From a virus: a stretch of 31,138 nucleotides of DNA. The DNA is taken from the IMG/VR virus record IMGVR_UViG_3300022756_000064, positions 1 to 31,138 of that record. One strand, given 5' to 3'. Made by a program: the position numbers and the translations under genes. The notes under the pieces are model-generated. The model searched no databases. It saw only the letters and a program-made list of their open reading frames with translations, and was not told the origin of the DNA. Positions 23,023 to 27,983 of the stretch are shown piece by piece (positions within the stretch are counted from its first letter, which is position 1; the number at the start of each line of letters is the position of its first letter).

Positions 23023-23699
23023 TACGCGCAGCCTTCCCCATCACCGCACTTGGTAGCGCCGCACTCAGCAACGCAAACGGCGATCCACTTTTGATTGCCG
23101 TCCGATGAATCGAAACCCCAGATCCAGTTTTTGTCTTCGTCGAGTCCTGTGGTGGGAAGCACTTCGAATACTATGTCGCCGCAGATTTCGTTGGTCGGGG
23201 TGACAACCGGTGTGGCTCCGGAGCTATCAACTTTTACGTGGCCTATTGTTTTGTAGGCAATGCCACCGGCGTTGTCTGGCGTGGCTGCGCCGTTGTTGAG
23301 CGAGACGCTGGTAATGGTTCCAGTGGATTGGTCTAGTGTGCATTCAGCCCAGATTTCGTCGCCATCGGCTACTTCTAACTGATAAGTGTCGCCGCTAGGC
23401 ATTCCGCTGGGGTCGATGCCGTCGCTGTTGGGATCGTAAACTACGCCGTCGAGGATGAGCACCAGCGCGGTGCCTGGTTCGCTGGCATCGGAGAGACGGA
23501 AGGAGAAACGAACGCCATCTGCCGGATCAGCCCTGCCTGCGCGATCAGCGTCAACTGCCCATACTTTGCCGTCTGCGCCGACGATTCGCGCGGTCCTTGG
23601 CGATTTACTGGCCGGAACGTGGTCGGCGGCCCTGTGGATTTGTTGCAAGCCGCGAATGTGCGGCGGCGCATGTGACCAATTTGAGGGTTGCCAGGGCAT
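23022..23699 (-). CDS. Probable virion surface protein, beta-rich
   Basis: ATG 23699 is preferred: AAAAAGG lies 9 bases before it, whereas the upstream GTG at 23720 falls inside a repeat. The 225-residue product begins MPWQPSNWSHAPPHIRGLQQ, a basic N-terminus, followed by beta-rich Gly/Asp/Ser/Thr-rich sequence (GDTYQLEVADGDEIWAECTL, DQSTGTITSVSL) and ends with a Cys-containing tail (CVAECGATKCGDGEGC). No catalytic motif. The layout suggests a fibre, decoration or tail-associated protein. Its stop overlaps the next start (TAATG), so the two are coupled. Confidence 0.6.
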   Translation of the reverse strand: MPWQPSNWSHAPPHIRGLQQIHRAADHVPASKSPRTARIVGADGKVWAVDADRAGRADPADGVRFSFRLSDASEPGTALVLILDGVVYDPNSDGIDPSGMPSGDTYQLEVADGDEIWAECTLDQSTGTITSVSLNNGAATPDNAGGIAYKTIGHVKVDSSGATPVVTPTNEICGDIVFEVLPTTGLDEDKNWIWGFDSSDGNQKWIAVCVAECGATKCGDGEGCA

Positions 23700-23717
23700 T
23701 TTAGGGAACCTTTTTAA

Positions 23718-23765
23718 CACGAATGGACACTAATTTACACGAATAGCTGATTTCCCGGATGGCAC
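23718..23765 (-). repeat. Dispersed ACGAATGGACAC / ACGGATGGCACGG repeat at a gene boundary
   Basis: Both motif types sit side by side. On the minus strand the repeat codes the C-terminus (SVPSGKSAIRVN) and TAG stop of gene 23730-23969 and the upstream leader of gene 23022-23699. Confidence 0.8.
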
Positions 23766-23969
23766 GGATTTTGGTTTAGGAACACCGAGTAGGCTGTTTT
23801 GTTGGATAGGGATCGCTTCTGGATGCTCACGCCGATCAACAATATTTCCGTTCGACAGACACCCGCCAAAACCAGCTTTGACTACCTCGCGGATCTTACA
23901 CAAAGCATCCACCTTGGGTTGATCTTCGGGTCTGATCGCCTTCAGAGATTCGTGTTTATTCGTGTCCAT
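23730..23969 (-). CDS. Small phage protein whose start and stop lie in repeats
   Basis: The 79-residue product has a central part (VDALCKIREVVKAGFGGCLS, NGNIVDRREHPEAIPIQQNS, LLGVPKPK) that looks conserved; I recall similar 'GGCxxNGxIVDRRexPeAvPIpaNslLGVPxP' proteins in phages but no function. The first eight residues (MDTNKHES) and about the last twelve are translated from two copies of an ACGAATGGACAC-type repeat. Start ATG 23969 lies 14 bases inside the upstream glycosyltransferase gene, so coupling is likely. The core may bind or bridge structural proteins; this is a guess. Confidence 0.6.
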   Translation of the reverse strand: MDTNKHESLKAIRPEDQPKVDALCKIREVVKAGFGGCLSNGNIVDRREHPEAIPIQQNSLLGVPKPKSVPSGKSAIRVN

Positions 23970-23977
23970 TCGTGGTT
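23945..23977 (-). repeat. ACCACGAATGGACACGAATA repeat spanning a gene junction
   Basis: On the minus strand this one repeat codes the last six residues (TTNGHE) and the TAA stop of the glycosyltransferase and, in another frame, the ATG and first codons (MDTNKHE) of the next gene. Confidence 0.85.
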
Positions 23978-25062
23978 TTCTTTAAGAGGTCTGCCCACCA
24001 AGGCCAGCAGGCATCGGGGTTGCCGTGGCCTGTGGTGACGAGCTGCGCGTAAGCCTGGCTGGCGATGGCGCGCCGCATGTTTGGGTAAAAGGCCAGTTCG
24101 CTGGCGCGGAAAGCGGCTTCATCGGGTGAATCGACCAGAAAACCGGTTTCTTTGTCGGTGATCAGTTCTTTGGCGCCGCCGCGGTTATCGGCTATGACCA
24201 CTACGCCGGCAGCCTGCGCTTCGAGCATAATGCGACCCAAAGCTTCTTCCCATTGGTAATCGCACACGTGCACAAGCACATGGCTACGGGCGTAAAGCTC
24301 CGACAGCGTTTGGCTGTCGTGTATGTGCTGGTGCAACGTGACGTTGAGTTCGTTGTGCCATTTACAGGAATTATCGGTTGCCGTTGGGTCGCCTACTTTT
24401 GCGGCGGCTTCCGGGCCGAACCCGGCAATTTCGATCTGGACGCTGGCGCCCGCGGGCGCGGTGACACCGCAAAACATGCGCCACGTGTCGGGATGCCATT
24501 TATCGGGGTCGTCCCGGCAGATTTTCAGGGCGCGAAATGTTTTGTCGTCGCGCTCGGTTCTGAAACGCAGTGGCAGATAGCGGCTTTTGGTGTTGATGAA
24601 AGCTTTGTAACCTGAGCGGGCTTTAACGGCTTTATGAGCGCGCCGGGCGATGATGGGGCCGAGTTTGTCTGCCAACGCGCGGCTTTGAAAAAAAAACTCG
24701 TCGATTAAGCCTTCCCGGTGCGCGGCGATCTCGTCGTCGGTGGCGTAGTGCATACAATCGGAGTAAACGAAATAACCGGGGCGATCGTTATTTTCCCGGA
24801 TGAGCGGGAACAGGCGGACGCCTTCACCGAAAGACATGAGGACCTGGCACTCTTTGAACATGCCCGGTGTGTACTGAACCAGTGTTACGCCAAGTTTGTC
24901 CCGGAGATAATCGGCAGCGGGGTTGCCGTGGTCAATGATCGGATCGCCCGGCGGCACGATCATGCGCACAGGGACTTTGCGCGAGCGCAATAGCTCGATG
25001 GCGCCTAATATCTCGGTGCCGCAGCCGCCGCATTGGTGGACGATGCCGAAGAAGTTGATCAT
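23956..25062 (-). CDS. GT-B glycosyltransferase (GT4-like)
   Basis: The 368-residue product (ATG 25062) begins MINFFGIVHQCGGCGTEILG, a Rossmann-like start with a Gly-rich loop. The C-terminal domain has EEALGRIMLEAQAAGVVVIA at ~272-291, then DNRGGAKELITDKETGFLVD, the classic donor-nucleotide site (E-x7-E) of group 1 / GT4 glycosyltransferases. It should transfer a sugar from a nucleotide sugar. A longer product from TTG 25137 is possible, but its extra 25 residues (including LRPAKPWQSR) come from a repeat. It lies just downstream of the Ser-rich repeat gene, the obvious candidate acceptor; DNA glucosylation is an alternative. An intragenic copy of the GACAGCG hairpin lies at 24302-24318. Confidence 0.85.
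   Translation of the reverse strand: MINFFGIVHQCGGCGTEILGAIELLRSRKVPVRMIVPPGDPIIDHGNPAADYLRDKLGVTLVQYTPGMFKECQVLMSFGEGVRLFPLIRENNDRPGYFVYSDCMHYATDDEIAAHREGLIDEFFFQSRALADKLGPIIARRAHKAVKARSGYKAFINTKSRYLPLRFRTERDDKTFRALKICRDDPDKWHPDTWRMFCGVTAPAGASVQIEIAGFGPEAAAKVGDPTATDNSCKWHNELNVTLHQHIHDSQTLSELYARSHVLVHVCDYQWEEALGRIMLEAQAAGVVVIADNRGGAKELITDKETGFLVDSPDEAAFRASELAFYPNMRRAIASQAYAQLVTTGHGNPDACWPWWADLLKKTTNGHE
24302..24318. repeat. Intragenic copy of the GACAGCG hairpin
   Basis: GACAGCGTTTGGCTGTC, followed by GTGTATG, differs by one base from copy 6 (GACAGCGTTTCGCTGTC then GTGATATG). On the minus strand it codes DSQTLS in the glycosyltransferase. Unlike the other copies it precedes no gene in its plus-strand orientation. 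Confidence 0.6.
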
Positions 25063-25098
25063 CCTGCTTTGCCAAGGCTTCGCAGGACGAAGGAGATC
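25063..25098 (-). repeat. Hairpin repeat abutting the glycosyltransferase start codon
   Basis: On the minus strand TCCTGC...GCAGGA form a 6-bp stem with GCC/GGC inside, and the final A of GCAGGA is the A of the ATG at 25062. A similar hairpin precedes the capsid gene (29402-29423). It could hide or replace a ribosome-binding site; no other clear one is present. Confidence 0.6.
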
Positions 25099-25117
25099 GT
25101 CCAATGTTGAATTAAGA

Positions 25118-25843
25118 TCATGTGGGAACGCCTTCAAAGAACAGGCCGCCGGCTACGGGGATTTCCATTTGGAAGTCTACGGACACGTCTTCGTAGCGTG
25201 TTGAAACTTCCGGGGCAGGATTTTCGGTGGTAGTGGAAGTGCGGCTGCCGTGCGTGGTGCTGGTGGTGCGGGTCGGATCGGTGTGGGTGGTTTGCCTGCT
25301 ACTGGAACCGCTTTCAGAGGCTGAGCCGCTGCTAGAAGTGGACGTGGAATGGGAACCACTGCGACTGCCGGAACTGGATCGGCTTGAACTGGTGCTGCTA
25401 GAATGCGTGCCGCTGCGACTAGAGGACGCACTGCGACTGCTCGATGTGCTGGCGCTATGCGTTCCGCTACGCGAACCGGTGCCACTACGCGACGACGATG
25501 TGCTTGCGCTGTGCGTCCCGCTACGCGAACCTGTTCCGCTGCGACTGCTCGACGTACTGGCGCTGTGTGTGCCACTGCGTGAGCCGGTGCCACTACGCGA
25601 TGACGATGTGCTGGCACTATGCGTCCCGCTGCGGCTTGAACTGGTGCTGCGACTGCCTGACGTGCTGGCGCTGTGCGTGGTAGCGCGGCTGGTGCTTCCG
25701 CTGCGGCTGCTGGACGTGCTACGGGTGCCGCTGCGGCTACCGGTGGCTGAGCGCGTAGAGGATTGGCTTGTCGAATGGCTAGATGAACTGTTTTCCGATG
25801 TGCCGTGCTCAGTTCTGCGTTGGTATAGACGGTAATCAGCCAT
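25118..25843 (-). CDS. Serine-rich repeat protein (probable surface protein, possibly glycosylated)
   Basis: The 241-residue product has a short N-terminus (MADYRLYQRRTEHG), a Ser/Thr/Arg/Gly-rich body and a C-terminal ~55 residues that look folded (EVSTRYEDVSVDFQMEIPVA, GGLFFEGVPT). Residues 55-180 are seven 18-residue units near GTHSASTSSSRSGTGSRS. There is no signal peptide or LPxTG anchor, unlike bacterial serine-rich adhesins. It is coupled (TAATG) to the acidic Ser-rich gene upstream and followed by a glycosyltransferase gene, so it may be a glycosylated fibre or capsid decoration. A long antisense frame over the repeat is a composition artefact. Confidence 0.7.
   Translation of the reverse strand: MADYRLYQRRTEHGTSENSSSSHSTSQSSTRSATGSRSGTRSTSSSRSGSTSRATTHSASTSGSRSTSSSRSGTHSASTSSSRSGTGSRSGTHSASTSSSRSGTGSRSGTHSASTSSSRSGTGSRSGTHSASTSSSRSASSSRSGTHSSSTSSSRSSSGSRSGSHSTSTSSSGSASESGSSSRQTTHTDPTRTTSTTHGSRTSTTTENPAPEVSTRYEDVSVDFQMEIPVAGGLFFEGVPT
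25304..25681 (-). repeat. Tandem 54-bp repeat, seven units
   Basis: Seven consecutive 54-base units encode 18-residue blocks. The middle three or four are nearly identical in protein and the outer ones diverge (GSHSTSTSSSGSASESGS at the C-terminal edge). Slippage or recombination could change copy number. Confidence 0.85.
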
Positions 25844-26664
25844 TATAGGGGTGGTTCCTCGTAATAAAGGGTTTCGACGTTAGCGCCGCCCGTAACATGA
25901 TAGGTTACCTGGTCGCCGGCGGACGAACCGCTTTCGGACGACGATTCATCGTGCGTCTCTGAATCCTCGCTGGTGCTGGTCTCGCTTGAGCTCTGGGTTT
26001 CGCCGCCGCCGTCGCCACCGGCGGTTTCAGAGTTTTCTGCGCCTGTAGAATTGTCAGCGGATTGCTCACCGCCGCTGGAAGCGCCTTCGTCGCTGGATTG
26101 GTTGCTTTCAGCGGATTCTTCGCCGCCGCTGGAAGCACCCTCGTCGCTGGATTGGTTGCTTTCAGCCGATTGCTCGCCTCCGCTGGACGCGCCTTCATCG
26201 CTGGATTGGTTAGTTTCGCTGGATTGCTCGCCGCCGGCGGTAGCTGAGTTATCGATGCCACCGCTTTGTTCGATGGAAGAATCGCCGCCTGCAGCGGATC
26301 CCGATTCGACGCCGGCACTGGCCTCGCTGCTTTGGTCGGTGCCGGTGTTGATGCCGTTATCAGTTGAGTTACGGGTGGAAGCGGTCACACCGGATTCGAC
26401 ACTGGTGGAAACGACGCCTTCGCGGACTTCGTAAACGGTGGAAGGATCGTCAACGGTGACGCGGACAATGGGGCCGGAGCGGGACGTGGAACTGATGCGG
26501 GTAAGATCGTCTTTGCGAATGATAGCTTCGCCGGAGATGCGAATGGTGGCAGGCTCGAGGACTTGCAGAATGTTATCGTCCCGCGTTTTGCGCAGGCCCA
26601 CGCGTGTTTTATAGCAAAGCTGCGCGATAAAATCGGGCAGATCATTTAGATGAATCTTTGCCAC
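25843..26664 (-). CDS. Acidic Ser/Glu/Gly-rich repeat protein with an N-terminal folded domain
   Basis: The 273-residue product starts at GTG 26664. Residues 1-95 form a compact-looking domain (HLNDLPDFIAQLCYKTRVGL, PATIRISGEAIIRKDDLTRI, IVRVTVDDPSTVYEVREG). Residues ~100-250 are low-complexity Ser/Glu/Gly/Asn with three near-identical 18-residue units (NQSSDEGASSGGEQSAES) at 152-205. The end (QVTYHVTGGANVETLYYEEP) looks structured. The N-terminal part could attach to the virion and the acidic tract act as a flexible arm. It is the first gene of the minus cassette and is coupled to the Arg/Ser-rich repeat gene, whose opposite charge is notable. Confidence 0.65.
   Translation of the reverse strand: MAKIHLNDLPDFIAQLCYKTRVGLRKTRDDNILQVLEPATIRISGEAIIRKDDLTRISSTSRSGPIVRVTVDDPSTVYEVREGVVSTSVESGVTASTRNSTDNGINTGTDQSSEASAGVESGSAAGGDSSIEQSGGIDNSATAGGEQSSETNQSSDEGASSGGEQSAESNQSSDEGASSGGEESAESNQSSDEGASSGGEQSADNSTGAENSETAGGDGGGETQSSSETSTSEDSETHDESSSESGSSAGDQVTYHVTGGANVETLYYEEPPL
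26050..26211 (-). repeat. Tandem 54-bp repeat, three units
   Basis: Three 54-base units encode NQSSDEGASSGGEQSAES and close variants. The period equals that of the unrelated tandem repeat in the adjacent gene. Confidence 0.85.
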
Positions 26665-26823
26665 CTTGGGAAGTGAGCGTAGTTTGACAGCGGAGCGCAG
26701 TCAATAGAGAATGGAAAGGCTAGGAATGAAGAAAACGCTCAAACGCCGAACGTCCAACGCTCAATTTGAGAAAGATACTATGCTCTTGACAGCGGTTAGC
26801 TGTCGTGAGAAACAGCTTTGCTA
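26665..26823. promoter_or_regulatory. Divergent intergenic region with two GACAGCG hairpins and a repeat
   Basis: It separates the minus cassette from the plus-strand head genes. Plus strand: TTGACA at 26684-26689 with hairpin GACAGCGGAGCGCAGTC (26686-26702), and TTGACA at 26786-26791 with perfect hairpin GACAGCGGTTAGCTGTC (26788-26804). Between them is a CCAACGCTCAA-type repeat (26733-26766). Minus strand: TTGACT, 17 bases, TACGCT is a weak promoter candidate for the cassette. -10 boxes on the plus strand are poor. Confidence 0.5.
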
Positions 26824-26824
26824 A
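26711..26824 (+). CDS. Possible 37-residue leader peptide gene
   Basis: ATG 26711 opens a frame ending in TAA at 26822-26824, which overlaps the ATG of the next gene (TAATG). The product (MERLGMKKTLKRRTSNAQFE and on, ending CREKQLC) is largely translated from the CCAACGCTCAA-type repeat and hairpin copy 4. It lies 8 bases after hairpin copy 3. It may be only a coupling leader, or chance. No function can be assigned. Confidence 0.25.
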   Translation: MERLGMKKTLKRRTSNAQFEKDTMLLTAVSCREKQLC

Positions 26825-27219
26825 TGAAAGCGTTTCCGCGGTCGAACAGGATTTTTCGGCACGCGTTTGCGTTTGCGTTTGATGATGCGCCTAGCGTCTG
26901 GCTGGGGGTTGGTTACACCCTGGCTTCGCACAAGATTTCGTTGAACACCAACGATGCGACAAGTGATAAAACGCTGCCGCAGTTGACGGACGCCAAGGCT
27001 AACGCAACCACGGGCGACATTCGGACAGTGGCGTTTGCGATAGCGGAAGCGTTGTTTCAGGCGTGGCTGGCACAGGGAGCCGGTGGGCAGCCACGAAACA
27101 TGGTTATTCGCCGGAGCGCGAGCAGCGCAGGCACCAACGACACTGTTACCTACACCTACCAGTTGCAGTTCACGCTGGACCCGAGCGGGACGTACACTGT
27201 AGATGATGAGCCGGCGTAA
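26824..27219 (+). CDS. Small hypothetical protein before the head genes
   Basis: The 131-residue product (ATG 26824; a TTG at 26818 is an alternative) begins MKAFPRSNRIFRHAFAFAFD and continues APSVWLGVGYTLASHKISLN, then an Asp/Thr/Asn-rich centre, a helix (RTVAFAIAEALFQAWLAQGA) and a beta-rich end (NDTVTYTYQLQFTLDPSGTY). This mix fits a small phage structural or neck protein, but no family is recognised. Hairpin copy 4 lies 19 bases before the start and no clear Shine-Dalgarno is present. A 14-residue frame (MAEENAERRTLNVE) overlaps its stop and is only translated repeat. Confidence 0.6.
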   Translation: MKAFPRSNRIFRHAFAFAFDDAPSVWLGVGYTLASHKISLNTNDATSDKTLPQLTDAKANATTGDIRTVAFAIAEALFQAWLAQGAGGQPRNMVIRRSASSAGTNDTVTYTYQLQFTLDPSGTYTVDDEPA

Positions 27220-27228
27220 TGGCGGAAG

Positions 27229-27255
27229 AAAACGCCGAACGCCGAACGCTCAATG
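27229..27255 (+). repeat. CCAACGCTCAA-type repeat
   Basis: AAACGCCGAACGCCGAACGC and CTCAATG lie directly after gene 26824-27219, as at 21225 and 26733. Confidence 0.7.
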
Positions 27256-27269
27256 TAGAATAACAGAAA

Positions 27270-27365
27270 ATGACAATAAAAGGGATAGCAATAGCGTTTG
27301 GGGTGATTTTGCTCGTCATTTTCTTTCTTTGTTTTCTTTTCCTTTTTTTGCCTAGTGGATTGTGA
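27270..27365 (+). CDS. Single-helix membrane microprotein
   Basis: This 31-residue gene (ATG 27270, TGA 27363-27365) encodes MTIKGIAIAFGVILLVIFFL followed by a Phe/Leu-rich run and PSGL. It is almost wholly hydrophobic, consistent with one membrane span. The T-rich codons (TTT, CTT) differ from its GC-rich neighbours and are forced by Phe/Leu content. A-rich sequence precedes the start (AACAGAAAATG) with no clear Shine-Dalgarno. Possible lysis or membrane-remodelling peptide; the function is unknown. Confidence 0.45.
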   Translation: MTIKGIAIAFGVILLVIFFLCFLFLFLPSGL

Positions 27366-27406
27366 ACGCAGGCAACTGAGACGGTCGCGCTACCTTAAAC
27401 TTGGCA

Positions 27407-27425
27407 TTGACAGCGTTTCGCAGTC
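27407..27425 (+). promoter_or_regulatory. GACAGCG hairpin element, copy 5
   Basis: TTGACA (27407-27412) runs into GACAGCGTTTCGCAGTC (27409-27425), 17 bases before ATG 27443. The sequence 17 bases after TTGACA (TAAGCG) is a poor -10 box. Confidence 0.55.
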
Positions 27426-27442
27426 GTGGTAAGCGCGAGAAC

Positions 27443-27763
27443 ATGATGAAACATTTGCTTCGCTGGCTGCTGATTCTTTCGATTGTGCCGTTGGTGGCTT
27501 ACGCTGCCACAATTTATGTGGGGCCGCAGACGGACGGTTATCACATCGGGCTACAGTCGCATGACCGTGTGGGATTCCGCGGGGCAAAGCCTGTGGGCAA
27601 ACCGATCATTACCGGTACGGCAACCGCAGACATTATCGCGGCGCTGGCAGCGCAGGGGCTTCTGGCCACGGCCACGCCAACCTCCACGGCCACTGCAACC
27701 TCTACGGCGACCTCAACGGCCACAGCGACCTCAACGGCAACCGCGACTGCGACCGCGCCTTAA
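27443..27763 (+). CDS. Secreted or virion small protein with signal peptide and Ala-Thr repeat tail
   Basis: The 106-residue product starts at ATG 27443 (ATG 27446 also possible; GAGAAC precedes). Residues 1-21 (MMKHLLRWLLILSIVPLVAY then A) form a clear Sec-type signal peptide with an AYA cleavage site. The middle (DRVGFRGAKPVGKPIITGTA, IIAALAAQGLLA) matches a short pattern I recall from small phage head-fibre or head-associated proteins ('vGFfGt.Pv.kP'). The last ~30 residues alternate Ala, Thr and Ser (TPTSTATATSTATS and on) and are coded by an ACGGCNAC-like hexamer repeat. It lies between microprotein genes. Confidence 0.6.
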   Translation: MMKHLLRWLLILSIVPLVAYAATIYVGPQTDGYHIGLQSHDRVGFRGAKPVGKPIITGTATADIIAALAAQGLLATATPTSTATATSTATSTATATSTATATATAP

Positions 27764-27803
27764 CCACGTAAAGGCGCTTGCGCGCCCGCGTGGCAAGGGA
27801 CGC

Positions 27804-27899
27804 ATGTTTGCAGCGATGAAGTGGGTTGGTGACGTTTTTTGGATAGTGCTTGGGATTCTGTCGATCCTATTCATTTTCTACACTTTGCTGTTTTCGTAA
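27804..27899 (+). CDS. Single-helix membrane microprotein
   Basis: This 31-residue gene (ATG 27804) is preceded by AAGGGA four bases upstream, the best ribosome-binding site among the microgenes. The product MFAAMKWVGDVFWIVLGILS continues ILFIFYTLLFS: a short amphipathic start, then one long hydrophobic helix. It is the last gene before the scaffold-like gene. It may be a small lysis or membrane protein; no family is recognised. Confidence 0.5.
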   Translation: MFAAMKWVGDVFWIVLGILSILFIFYTLLFS

Positions 27900-27903
27900 C
27901 ACT

Positions 27904-27916
27904 GCTTCGCTGAAGC
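27904..27916. repeat. Short hairpin GCTTC-GCT-GAAGC
   Basis: A perfect 5-bp stem immediately after the microgene stop, followed by TACGTAGGGG. It resembles the GCTTCGCTGAAGC-type dispersed hairpins and has no T run, so a terminator role is doubtful. Confidence 0.4.
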
Positions 27917-27959
27917 TACGTAGGGGTACCCGCGCTCCTGTCGTTCCTGTTTTTCTTTG

Positions 27960-27978
27960 TTGACAGCGTTTCGCTGTC
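27960..27978 (+). promoter_or_regulatory. GACAGCG hairpin element, copy 6
   Basis: TTGACA (27960-27965) runs into GACAGCGTTTCGCTGTC (27962-27978), a perfect 6-bp stem. The ATG of the scaffold-like gene follows only 5 bases later with no Shine-Dalgarno, so a -10 box at the normal spacing would overlap the start codon. An RNA role is more likely than a promoter here. Confidence 0.6.
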
Positions 27979-27983
27979 GTGAT

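Noticed and set aside
25227-25835. 202-residue plus-strand frame antisense to the Ser-rich repeat gene
   Set aside because: Its Leu/Arg/Pro/Val repeats mirror the biased Ser/Arg/Thr codons of the real minus-strand gene; open only because of composition.
25304-26211. Possible CRISPR-like array
   Set aside because: The repeats are contiguous 54-bp coding units without spacers.
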